A stretch of DNA of 15,886 nt. It comes from JBFGWM01 sp041588495 (GTDB taxonomy: Bacteria > Pseudomonadota > Gammaproteobacteria > Pseudomonadales > JBFGWM01). Position 1 is the stretch's first letter; every line of letters starts with the position of its first letter. Under the pieces are notes generated by a model that worked only from the letters and a program-made list of their open reading frames with translations, made no database searches and had not been told where the DNA came from. Positions 7,580-14,636 of this stretch are shown in pieces. The DNA lies in contig JBFGWM010000035.1 of assembly GCA_041588495.1 (NCBI GenBank), forward strand, positions 1-15,886, written 5' to 3'. The translations under genes were made by a program, and so were the position numbers.

Positions 7580-7727
7580 CCCCGTAAAGTGAGACGAGGA
7601 GCGGAGGCTCCCGGCGGAAAAAGGGCGAGCACTGTCTGAGCGCAGGCCTGCCTGCGCGAGTTGCGCAGCCCCCGCCGGGAGGCGAGCACCGCAGTGCACC
7701 CCGCGAAGCGGGGCTCACTTTCCGGGG
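7580..7727. repeat. Composite inverted-repeat element with 14-bp ends (MITE/BIME-like)
   Basis: The ends are inverted copies: CCCCGTAAAGTGAG (7580-7593) and CTCACTTTCCGGGG (7714-7727), matching at 13 of 14 positions. Nested inside are CTCCCGGCGG (7608-7617) with CCGCCGGGAG (7672-7681), then GCGCAGG (7640-7646) with CCTGCGC (7651-7657). A further hairpin, CCCCGC (7699-7704) with GCGGGG (7708-7713), lies beside the right end. The whole can fold as a long branched stem. The inner phrase TGTCTGAGCG...CGAGTTGCGCAGCCC resembles intergenic repeats I recall from other GC-rich proteobacteria, but that is memory rather than a search. It carries no gene, lies between convergent genes, and may be a dispersed non-autonomous element. 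Confidence 0.6.
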
Positions 7728-7738
7728 CGCGGGGGAGT

Positions 7739-7768
7739 CCAGAGGGGCGCCGCGCAGCGCCCCTCTGG
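7739..7768. repeat. 12-bp perfect hairpin beside the inverted-repeat element
   Basis: CCAGAGGGGCGC (7739-7750) and GCGCCCCTCTGG (7757-7768) are perfect inverted copies around a 6-base loop. There is no T tract on either side, so it is not a canonical intrinsic terminator, although it could still stop RNA decay or transcription from the convergent hydrolase gene. It may be part of the neighbouring element. Confidence 0.7.
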
Positions 7769-7908
7769 TGCCCGTCCGGCATGAGGACAATCCATTCAAA
7801 CATGCCTCGCACCGGGCAGAATAACGCTGATCCCGGACCCTCAGGATGTAAACCGATTCCCGCCCTGTTCCAGCGTGGAAGTACGATTTCAACGTCTATA
7901 CCGGATGG

Positions 7909-8811
7909 CTACGTACTTCTCACGGCCACCGACGCGGCATGCCCCGCAATCAACTCTGCAAGCCTCGGCAGCAGGGGCGCGGGGAGATCGTGCCCCATGC
8001 CCTCGATGAGTTCGAGGCGGGACCCGGGAATCGCCTCATGGGTATGCCGCCCGCAGGCCGGCGGAACCAGCGGGTCGGCGTCGCCGTGGATGACCAGGGT
8101 CGGGACCCGCACCCCGGCCAGTTCCCCGGTGCGATCCCCGTCGTGCAGGATGGCCGCCATGTGGCGACGGAATGCGTGCGGATTAAATGCACGGTCCAGG
8201 GCGCGCTCGACCTGGCGCCGGCGCTCCTCGTGGGGAGTGGGAAATTCCGGGCTGCCGACGCGGTCGAAGAAACCCAGGGTGTAATTGACGATGGCCTCGG
8301 GCTCGGCGGTTTTGGGTCGCGAGAAGATCATGTGCCGCACGACTTCCGGGCGCGGGCCCGGCAGGCGCGGGTGCCCGGTGGACGACATGATGGAGACCAG
8401 GCTGCGCAGCCGGTCCGGGTGATGGATCGCCATGCGCTGGGCGATCATGCCACCCATCGAAATGCCGGCCACGTGGGCGGACTCGATCTCCAGGCAGTCC
8501 AGCAGGGCAAGAGCATCACCCGCCATGTCGCCCAGCGTGTAGGGGACGTCCAGCCTGCGGCCCAGCAGCTGCCGGATGCGCAGGCGCGCCGGCCCCGGCA
8601 CGTGGTGGTCGTCAAACCAGGTGGACAGGCCCACATCGCGGTTGTCGAAACGGATCACCCGGAAGCCATGCCCCGCCAGCGCCTCGCAGAACGCTTCCGG
8701 CCAGGCGATCATCTGGGTTGCCAGGCCCATGATCAACAACACCGGCGGCGCGTCCGGCGCGCCGAACTCGTCGTAGCACAACTCGATCCCGTTGCCGCGC
8801 ACCAGGGGCAT
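7909..8811 (-). CDS. Alpha/beta-fold hydrolase
   Basis: This 300-residue serine hydrolase has the full alpha/beta-hydrolase layout. An LLIMGLAT oxyanion region follows strand 3, and FDNRDVG marks a subfamily common among esterase and methylesterase-like members. The nucleophile elbow GISMGG carries S118, D246 lies in HGDADPLVP, and H274 in GMGHDLP. There is a lid region at about 150-210 and no signal peptide, so it is probably cytoplasmic. The ATG at 8811 has GGAG eight bases upstream. It is divergent from the RND exporter with a 73-base shared spacer. The substrate cannot be predicted; esterase or lactonase-type activity is only a generic guess, and I see no direct link to the secreted lipase. 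Confidence 0.88.
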   Translation of the reverse strand: MPLVRGNGIELCYDEFGAPDAPPVLLIMGLATQMIAWPEAFCEALAGHGFRVIRFDNRDVGLSTWFDDHHVPGPARLRIRQLLGRRLDVPYTLGDMAGDALALLDCLEIESAHVAGISMGGMIAQRMAIHHPDRLRSLVSIMSSTGHPRLPGPRPEVVRHMIFSRPKTAEPEAIVNYTLGFFDRVGSPEFPTPHEERRRQVERALDRAFNPHAFRRHMAAILHDGDRTGELAGVRVPTLVIHGDADPLVPPACGRHTHEAIPGSRLELIEGMGHDLPAPLLPRLAELIAGHAASVAVRST

Positions 8812-8840
8812 CGCCCGCTCTCCAGCAATTCAGTCCGTCG

Positions 8841-8846
8841 ATTGTA
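8841..8846 (-). promoter_or_regulatory. Possible -10 box for the alpha/beta hydrolase gene
   Basis: The minus strand reads TACAAT at 8841-8846, five of six matches to consensus, about 30 bases before the start codon. No good -35 is present at standard spacing. Confidence 0.4.
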
Positions 8847-8847
8847 A

Positions 8848-8862
8848 CGCGCCCGGAGCGCG
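8848..8862. repeat. GC-rich dyad between the divergent -10 boxes
   Basis: CGCGC (8848-8852) and GCGCG (8858-8862) flank CCGGA. The dyad sits between the minus-strand -10 at 8841-8846 and the plus-strand -10 at 8873-8878, where a shared operator would be. In DNA this GC-rich a 5-bp dyad may be chance. Confidence 0.25.
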
Positions 8863-8872
8863 CCGGCCCGGC

Positions 8873-8878
8873 TACACT
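8873..8878 (+). promoter_or_regulatory. Possible -10 box for the RND exporter gene
   Basis: TACACT (8873-8878) ends six bases before the ATG at 8885, so transcription would begin at or next to the start codon and the message would be nearly leaderless. No clear -35 box is present. Confidence 0.35.
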
Positions 8879-8884
8879 AGCGGC

Positions 8885-11230
8885 ATGGCGAACCAATCGG
8901 AAATCGGGCTGCGCCCGGCCACCCTGTGGCGGAACGCGGTGCTCGGCCATCCCTGGGCCGTACTGCTGGCGACCGTCCTGCTGGTCGCGATTGCCGCGTC
9001 CGGCCTGCAGCACCTGCGTTTCATCACCGACTACCGCGCCTTCTTCAGTCCGGAGAACCCGCAACTGCTCGAATTCGAGCTGCTGCAGGACACCTACACC
9101 CGCCAGGACAACATCCTGTTCGTGTTTGAACTGGAAGACGGCAGCGTGTTCGAGGCGGAAACCCTGGACCTCATCGAGCGCTACACCGAGGCCGCCTGGC
9201 AACTCCCCTTCACCTCCCGCGTGGACTCCATCACCAACTATCAGCACACCTATGCAGAAGAAGATGATCTCGTTGTATTGCCCCTGGTGGAAGATGCACT
9301 GAACCTGGACGAGGAGGAAATCGCACGAATCCGCGATATCGCGACCAGCGAACCCCTGTTGCGCAACCGCCTGGTCTCACCCGATGGGACGGTCTCCGGC
9401 ATCAACCTCACCCTGCTGATCCCCGCCGACGACCAGTCCGCCACGCCGCGCGCGGTGGCGGCCGCCCGCGAGTTTGCTGAACGCATCGAGGGTGAGCGGC
9501 CGGATATCCGCGTCCACCTGACCGGCGTGGTGATGATCAACAACCAGTTCCTGGAAACCTCGCAATCGGATGCAGTCACCCTGATCCCGGCCATGCTGAT
9601 CATCGTGATCCTGATGATGGCGGTGATCCTGCGCGACCCGGTCGGGGTGATCGCGACGGTGCTGGTCATCGCGCTGTCGACCGCCGGCGCCTTCGGTGTC
9701 GCCGGCTGGATCGGCATCGACCTGACCCCGCCCAGTGTCGACTCCTCGATTGTCATCCTCACGGTCGGGGTGGCCGACTGCGTGCACATCCTGGTGCAGC
9801 ACTACATCGGCCTGCAACGGGGCATGGATCGCGATACGGCGATGCGGCGCAGCCTCGGCATCAACTTCGCGCCGGTATCGCTCACCAGTATCACCACCAT
9901 CATCGGGTTCCTCTCGATGAACCTGTCCGAGGTGCCGCCGTTCCGCGACCTCGGCAACATCGTTGCCATCGGGGTCTGCTTCGCCTACCTGCTTTCACTG
10001 AGCTTCCTGCCCGCCCTGATCCGTGTTTTGCCAGCGTCGAAGGCACGCAACCGGCGGGTGGAATCGGGCCTGATGGAGCGCCTCGCGAACTTCGTGATCG
10101 CCCGTCGCCGCGTGTTGCTCCCATTCTGCCTGCTGGTCGCGGTCGCACTCACCGCGGGCAACATGCAGAACCATGTCAACGACCAGTACTCGAAGTATTT
10201 CGATGAGAGCGTGGAGTTTCGCGTCGCCACCGATTTCGCCGACCGCAACCTCGCCGGGTTGTACAACATCCAGTATTCGCTGGAGTCGGGGGTCGAGGGC
10301 GGCGTCTCCGATCCCAAATACCTGGCCACCGTGGAGGCCTTCGCCAACTGGCTGCGCGCGCAGCCCGAGGTGCGCCACGTGCAGAGCTACACCGACATCA
10401 TGAAGCGTCTCAACCGCAACATGCACGGTGATGATCCGGAATGGTACCGGCTGCCGGACCAGCGTGACCTGGCGGCACAGTACCTGCTCCTGTACGAACT
10501 CTCGCTGCCCTTCGGCCTCGACCTCACCAACACCGTAAACATGGACAAGTCGGCGACCCGGATGGTGGTGTCGACCCCGACCCTCGGTACCCCCGACATG
10601 CTCAGCCTGCAGCGCCGCGCCCGCGACTGGCTGCAGCAGAACGCGCCACCGTCGATGCTGCAGGAAGGCTCCAGCCCGTCGCTGATGTTCACCCACATCG
10701 GCCGCCGCAGCATGATCAGCAGCATCAAGAGCGCGACCGTGGCCCTGGTGCTGATCTCCCTGGTGCTGGTGTTCGCGCTGGCCTCCCTGCGCGTGGGCCT
10801 GCTGAGCCTGGTGCCCAACCTGCTGCCCATCGCCGCGGGGTTCGGCGCCTGGGGCCTGACCGTCAGCACGGTGGGCATGTCCCTGTCCCTCGTCGCCGGC
10901 ATGACCATCGGCATCGTGGTCGACGACACGGTCCATTTCCTCAGCAAGTACCGCAAGGCGCGCGAACTGGACGGCGCCAGCCCCGAGGACGCCGTGCGCT
11001 ACGCGTTCCGTACCGTGGGCATGGCCCTGGTGACCACCACCGTGGTGCTGATCGCCGGGTTCCTGGTTCTCGCCACCTCGGAGTTCAAGATCAACGGCGA
11101 CATGGGCAAGCTGACCGCGGCCACCCTGCTGATCGCGCTGCTCGCCGATTTCTTCCTGCTGCCGCCCCTGTTGATGTTGTTCGACCGCGTGCGCGGGCGC
11201 AAAGCCGCGGCCCGCGCGACCACGACGTAG
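8885..11230 (+). CDS. RND superfamily exporter, MMPL/SSD type
   Basis: This 781-residue inner-membrane protein belongs to the RND superfamily (COG1033-like predicted exporters), proton-driven transporters often handling hydrophobic or lipid-like molecules. It shows the internal duplication of the family: a first helix (about 24-44), a periplasmic loop, and a membrane block at about 233-390. A second periplasmic domain then leads to a second membrane block at about 612-770. The helix-4 motif occurs in both halves as GVADCVHIL (D298) and GIVVDDTVHFL (D680, D681), the acidic residues expected to carry protons. The start at 8885 gives a normal N-terminus but has no clear Shine-Dalgarno; an extension to 8792 would overlap the divergent hydrolase. 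No membrane-fusion or outer-membrane partner gene is adjacent. Two cyclase genes follow on the same strand. The substrate is unknown. Confidence 0.88.
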   Translation: MANQSEIGLRPATLWRNAVLGHPWAVLLATVLLVAIAASGLQHLRFITDYRAFFSPENPQLLEFELLQDTYTRQDNILFVFELEDGSVFEAETLDLIERYTEAAWQLPFTSRVDSITNYQHTYAEEDDLVVLPLVEDALNLDEEEIARIRDIATSEPLLRNRLVSPDGTVSGINLTLLIPADDQSATPRAVAAAREFAERIEGERPDIRVHLTGVVMINNQFLETSQSDAVTLIPAMLIIVILMMAVILRDPVGVIATVLVIALSTAGAFGVAGWIGIDLTPPSVDSSIVILTVGVADCVHILVQHYIGLQRGMDRDTAMRRSLGINFAPVSLTSITTIIGFLSMNLSEVPPFRDLGNIVAIGVCFAYLLSLSFLPALIRVLPASKARNRRVESGLMERLANFVIARRRVLLPFCLLVAVALTAGNMQNHVNDQYSKYFDESVEFRVATDFADRNLAGLYNIQYSLESGVEGGVSDPKYLATVEAFANWLRAQPEVRHVQSYTDIMKRLNRNMHGDDPEWYRLPDQRDLAAQYLLLYELSLPFGLDLTNTVNMDKSATRMVVSTPTLGTPDMLSLQRRARDWLQQNAPPSMLQEGSSPSLMFTHIGRRSMISSIKSATVALVLISLVLVFALASLRVGLLSLVPNLLPIAAGFGAWGLTVSTVGMSLSLVAGMTIGIVVDDTVHFLSKYRKARELDGASPEDAVRYAFRTVGMALVTTTVVLIAGFLVLATSEFKINGDMGKLTAATLLIALLADFFLLPPLLMLFDRVRGRKAAARATTT

Positions 11231-11284
11231 CCACTCCGCCCCGCCGCGCGGGGGGCACTTCCGACCCGGCGGAGCGATCCGCGC

Positions 11285-11290
11285 TAGAAT
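11285..11290 (+). promoter_or_regulatory. Possible -10 box upstream of the first cyclase
   Basis: TAGAAT (11285-11290) is a 5/6 -10 hexamer in the 92-base gap after the RND gene, 32 bases before the cyclase GTG. A -35 box is not clear. Confidence 0.45.
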
Positions 11291-11291
11291 A

Positions 11292-11316
11292 GATTCCGCA
11301 CTTTCCGCACGGAATC
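11292..11316 (+). promoter_or_regulatory. Inverted and direct repeats over the start region of the first cyclase
   Basis: GATTCCG (11292-11298) and CGGAATC (11310-11316) form a perfect 7-bp inverted repeat with an 11-base loop. The same stretch holds two direct copies of TTCCGCAC (11294-11301 and 11303-11310), nine bases apart. It begins two bases after the -10 box. Its right arm includes the GGA that could serve as ribosome binding site for the GTG at 11323. It could be an operator at the transcription start or an RNA hairpin limiting translation. Confidence 0.5.
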
Positions 11317-11322
11317 GAACGG

Positions 11323-13113
11323 GTGTCGGAAACCGAGAATCTCGCCATCATGATCACCGACATCGTCGGGTTCACCGAGCGCACCAGCGGCCAGTCGCGC
11401 TCGGAGATGCACAGCATGCTCAATCATCACAACCGGCTGATGAAAGAGGCGCTGGAGATGTACAGCGGGCGCTGGGTGAAATCCACCGGCGACGGCATGA
11501 TCGCCACGTTCCGCTCGCCCACCAATGCCGTGCAGTGCGGCATGGCGATCCAGGATGCGTTCGCCGAGTACAACCACGAACTCCCCGAGACCGAGCAGAT
11601 CCACGTGCGCGTCGCCGTCAACCTGGGCGAGGTCCGCTGGGAGGGCAAGAGCGACATTTTCGGTGAGGCCGTCAATGTCGCCGCGCGTATCGAGAGCATC
11701 ACGCCGCCCGGGGAGGTGTACTTCACCCAGGCGGTGTACCTCGCCATGAACAAGGCCGAGGTGCCCAGCGCCGCAGTGGGCACGGAGTCCATTCGCGGGG
11801 TTCCCGAGGATGTCGAGGTGTTCCGCGTACCCGTCGGCCAGGCGACCCGGCTGGTGGCCAGCGGTGAACCGATGGACTCCACGCCCGGCGTGCAGTACCC
11901 GTTCGGTGGCGTGCCGCACCCGCGCAGCCACACCGGTGTGCTCGAGGGGCGGCGCGGGAAGCGCCGCAAGCTGATTATCGGTGCCGTTGTCGCACTGCTC
12001 GTTCTGATCCTGGTCAGCCGGCCCGAGCGGGAACCCGCACCGGCCGAACCGTCTCCACCCCCCGCCGGAAGCGCCGAGCCCGCGGCTTCCGACCCCGGCA
12101 ATCCCAGCCTCACCGTGGTCGCGCAGCCCGCGGACGCGCGCGTGCGGATTCTCAATATCCGTCCGCGCTACCGTCCCGGCATGTCCCTCGAACCCGGACG
12201 TTACCAGGTGGAGGTCAGCCGCGACGGCTACCGCACGGAGACCCGCTGGGTCGACCTGCGCGAAGACACCGAGCTCGCGGTCTCCCTGCAGGCGGCGGCG
12301 AAACCACGCGACGCGGGTGTGGAAACGCGTCTTCCGCCCGATCCCGGCAATGCCACCGACGCGGTGCGCCGCCGCAACGACCTGCTGCTGGTGCTGTCCG
12401 AGATCGTCGACACGCCCCGTTACCTGATCGAACGCCACCCGGACAGCGCCTGGGCGAACGTGTTCCGGGTCGCGCTGGACAACAACCGCCAGGCCCTGCG
12501 CCGCCTGCGCGTCGACGCCGAGAAAGGCTCCGCGGAAGCCCAGGTCGGTCTCGCGTACCTGTATGCCCGGGGCACGAGCGCAACCCCGCGCTCCCTGCGC
12601 GACATGCGCCAGTGGGCGGAAAAGGCATCGCAAAACGATCGCGGTCTGGCGCTCTGGCTGCGCAGCGCGACCCTGCTCGGCGACCGCGAGATGCGGCGCG
12701 CGGAGCGAAGCCGCGCCGTGGGCTGGCTGGAGGAGTCCTCGCGGCTCGGCGAACCTCTGGCCGACGCAACCCTGGGCATCCTCTACCTCGAGGGGGACAA
12801 GGTGGACCGCGACTACGACAAGGGACGCACCCACCTGCAACGCGCCGCCGCAAAAGGCATGGCGTTTGCCGAATCGGCCCTCGCCGGTCTCTACCTTGAA
12901 GGCAAGGGCGTCAGGAAGGATGTCAATGAGGCAATTGCCCTCCTGAACCGCGCGGCGGGCAAACAGGATCCCGCGGGCATGTTTTACCTCGGCCTGCTGT
13001 ACGAACGCGGCTACGGTGTCGAGCGCGACCGCGAACTGGCCAATGCCCTGTACCGGCTATCTGCCGCGACCGGATTCAAGGCTGCAAAGGACGCACTGGC
13101 CGGCGCGCACTGA
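11323..13113 (+). CDS. Membrane-anchored class III nucleotide cyclase with PEGA-like and Sel1-repeat C-terminus
   Basis: This predicted adenylate cyclase has 596 residues. The N-terminal cytoplasmic cyclase domain (about 1-170) has metal-binding D13 (TDIVGFT) and D57 (STGDG). K53 and D111 lie at the positions that select adenine in class III enzymes, and N118/R122 (NVAAR) at the transition-state positions, so it should be active as a homodimer and make cAMP. A conserved linker (170-205) leads to one membrane helix (about 217-236). A Pro/Ala-rich spacer, a PEGA-like beta domain (about 260-322) and about four Sel1 repeats (402-590) follow, presumably in the periplasm. The start is GTG at 11323, within a repeat-bearing leader. 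The next gene, 41 bases on, encodes a paralogous cyclase. The C-terminus probably senses an envelope signal or protein; that is inference. Confidence 0.9.
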   Translation: MSETENLAIMITDIVGFTERTSGQSRSEMHSMLNHHNRLMKEALEMYSGRWVKSTGDGMIATFRSPTNAVQCGMAIQDAFAEYNHELPETEQIHVRVAVNLGEVRWEGKSDIFGEAVNVAARIESITPPGEVYFTQAVYLAMNKAEVPSAAVGTESIRGVPEDVEVFRVPVGQATRLVASGEPMDSTPGVQYPFGGVPHPRSHTGVLEGRRGKRRKLIIGAVVALLVLILVSRPEREPAPAEPSPPPAGSAEPAASDPGNPSLTVVAQPADARVRILNIRPRYRPGMSLEPGRYQVEVSRDGYRTETRWVDLREDTELAVSLQAAAKPRDAGVETRLPPDPGNATDAVRRRNDLLLVLSEIVDTPRYLIERHPDSAWANVFRVALDNNRQALRRLRVDAEKGSAEAQVGLAYLYARGTSATPRSLRDMRQWAEKASQNDRGLALWLRSATLLGDREMRRAERSRAVGWLEESSRLGEPLADATLGILYLEGDKVDRDYDKGRTHLQRAAAKGMAFAESALAGLYLEGKGVRKDVNEAIALLNRAAGKQDPAGMFYLGLLYERGYGVERDRELANALYRLSAATGFKAAKDALAGAH

Positions 13114-13127
13114 CCAACGGTTCGGTC

Positions 13128-13133
13128 TACAAT
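13128..13133 (+). promoter_or_regulatory. Possible -10 box upstream of the second cyclase
   Basis: TACAAT (13128-13133) is a 5/6 -10 hexamer in the 41-base gap between the cyclase genes, 21 bases before the ATG, without a clear -35. The second cyclase may therefore have its own weak or regulated promoter as well as read-through. Confidence 0.4.
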
Positions 13134-13154
13134 TCGGCTTGACCGGGTGAACCC

Positions 13155-14621
13155 ATGCAAATACACGAATCCGAAAATCTCACCATCCTGCTCACGGACA
13201 TCGCCAATTTCACCGAGCACACGTCCGCCCATTCCCGGGAGGAGATGCACAAACTGTTGCGGCGCCACAACCGCCTGCTGAAGGCGACCATCAAGTATTA
13301 CGGTGGTCGCTACGTGAAATCGACGGGGGACGGCATGCTCACCGTGTTCCGGTCCTCGACCAACGCCGTGCAGTGCGCGATGGCCATCCAGGACACCCTC
13401 GCGGAATACAATTACGAGCGCGACGACGCCGATTGCCTGCACGTGCGGGTGGCGCTGCACCTGGGGGAGATCCGCTGGGAATCACGCAAGGACATCATGG
13501 GTGAGGCGGTCAACCTGGTGTCGCGCATCGAGGAAATCACCCCGCCGGACGCGGTCTACATGTCCGAGACCGTCTACATGTCCATGAACAAGGCGGAGGT
13601 CCCCGCTGAACTCGTCGAGAAACACGAGTTCAAGGGCATCGTCGACCCGGTGAACGTGTACCAGGTTCCGGCCGGCCAGCAGACGCGGCTGATCGCCACC
13701 GGGGAACCCCTCGCGTCATCCAACATTCCCCTGCCCTACGGTGGCATGCCACGCCCCTCGGCAAAGAGCGATCCCGACCAGCTCCCCGGCGCCCATCGCG
13801 GACGCCCGGTCCTGTTGGCGTCGGTCACCGCGGTGACCTCCGTGATCGCACTGTCACTGGTCGCCTACTGGTCCGGCTGGCTGAGCCCGCAGAGCGAACA
13901 GGCCCTCGAAACCATCCTCGACCCGCGCCCCCTGCTGAGCCTCGATGAAAAGGTCGTGGAGAAAGCCGCCAGCGCCAAACCGGGTTCGGCGGAGAGCGTT
14001 CCGACCCTGTTGCGGGAAGCCGACAACCTGGCCCGTGCCGGGGATATCGAGAAACTGCGCGCGCGTGCCGCCAATATTCCCGCCGACTCTGCCGCACATC
14101 CCGTCGCACTGGTCATGGAGGGTCATGCCGAGTATGCGGCCGGGAAACGGGCAGAAGCGCTCGCCGCGTACAGTAAGGCGCTCAACCTGAACGCCGAGGC
14201 GCGCTACAGCGAGGTCATGGCGCAAAACCTCGTCGGATCGCTGGGCTACCAGTCAACGGCGGCCAGCAAGCTGATTCTCGAGTATCCGACCCAGCTGCTG
14301 ATTGATTACCTGCACAAGCGCAGCGGCCAGTCCGGGCCCATCGGGCGTGGTCACGCGGTCCGCCTGCTGCAGACCCTCGGCTACGGCAACCGGGTCGACT
14401 ACTACGGCCAGGGCCTGCGCGCGCTGGAAGAGGCGGGAACCTGCGAGGAAAGACTGGAAGGGGTGCAACTGCTCAGGAAGTCCGGCAACCCGGACGCGAT
14501 CCCCACCCTGGAAGCTCTCCTCGGTGATGGGATCGGTGACTGGTTCGCGAACCGCTGCCTGCGCGATGAAACGCGGACAGCGATCCGCGAACTCAGGAAG
14601 ATCTCCGCGAACGCCGGCTGA
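13155..14621 (+). CDS. Membrane-anchored class III nucleotide cyclase with TPR/HEAT-like C-terminus
   Basis: This 488-residue paralogue of the preceding gene is about 60% identical over the first 146 aligned residues (counted by eye, no gaps). It keeps metal-binding D15 and D59, K55 and D113 at the adenine-selecting positions, and N120/R124, so it is predicted to be a catalytically complete adenylate cyclase. The linker before the membrane also matches (VPAGQQTRL, then LPYGGMPRP). One hydrophobic helix follows at about 218-238. The C-terminal half is unlike its neighbour's: no PEGA or Sel1 units, but a TPR-like helical pair (about 315-345) and a HEAT-like stretch near the end (IPTLEALLGDG). 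Topology is predicted N-terminus inside, repeats in the periplasm. The ATG at 13155 lacks a strong Shine-Dalgarno. The stop lies 15 bases before the convergent lipoprotein gene. No cAMP receptor is encoded in the window. Confidence 0.88.
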   Translation: MQIHESENLTILLTDIANFTEHTSAHSREEMHKLLRRHNRLLKATIKYYGGRYVKSTGDGMLTVFRSSTNAVQCAMAIQDTLAEYNYERDDADCLHVRVALHLGEIRWESRKDIMGEAVNLVSRIEEITPPDAVYMSETVYMSMNKAEVPAELVEKHEFKGIVDPVNVYQVPAGQQTRLIATGEPLASSNIPLPYGGMPRPSAKSDPDQLPGAHRGRPVLLASVTAVTSVIALSLVAYWSGWLSPQSEQALETILDPRPLLSLDEKVVEKAASAKPGSAESVPTLLREADNLARAGDIEKLRARAANIPADSAAHPVALVMEGHAEYAAGKRAEALAAYSKALNLNAEARYSEVMAQNLVGSLGYQSTAASKLILEYPTQLLIDYLHKRSGQSGPIGRGHAVRLLQTLGYGNRVDYYGQGLRALEEAGTCEERLEGVQLLRKSGNPDAIPTLEALLGDGIGDWFANRCLRDETRTAIRELRKISANAG

Positions 14622-14636
14622 AGGCGCCGCGACGCG

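Larger units (their letters stand above)
7535..7908. other. Convergent spacer between phoH and the alpha/beta hydrolase gene
   Basis: No gene is supported here. The left half is a composite inverted-repeat element (7580-7727) followed by a 12-bp perfect hairpin (7739-7768). The remaining stretch, 7769-7908, shows nothing I can identify. Open frames crossing the region are short or run antisense and have no family resemblance. Confidence 0.6.

Noticed and set aside
8792..8884. 31-residue extension of the RND exporter
   Set aside because: It would overlap the divergent hydrolase start and contain both promoter boxes; the ATG at 8885 gives a normal family N-terminus.
11239..11253. CCCCGC/GCGGGG hairpin after the RND gene
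   Set aside because: Only 6 bp with no T tract; expected by chance in such GC-rich sequence.
11284..12840. 518-codon antisense frame over the first cyclase; similar antisense frames at 9995-10936, 6509-7699 and 3617-4444
   Set aside because: All lie opposite well-supported genes in GC-rich DNA, where antisense frames stay open by codon bias, and none has recognisable motifs.
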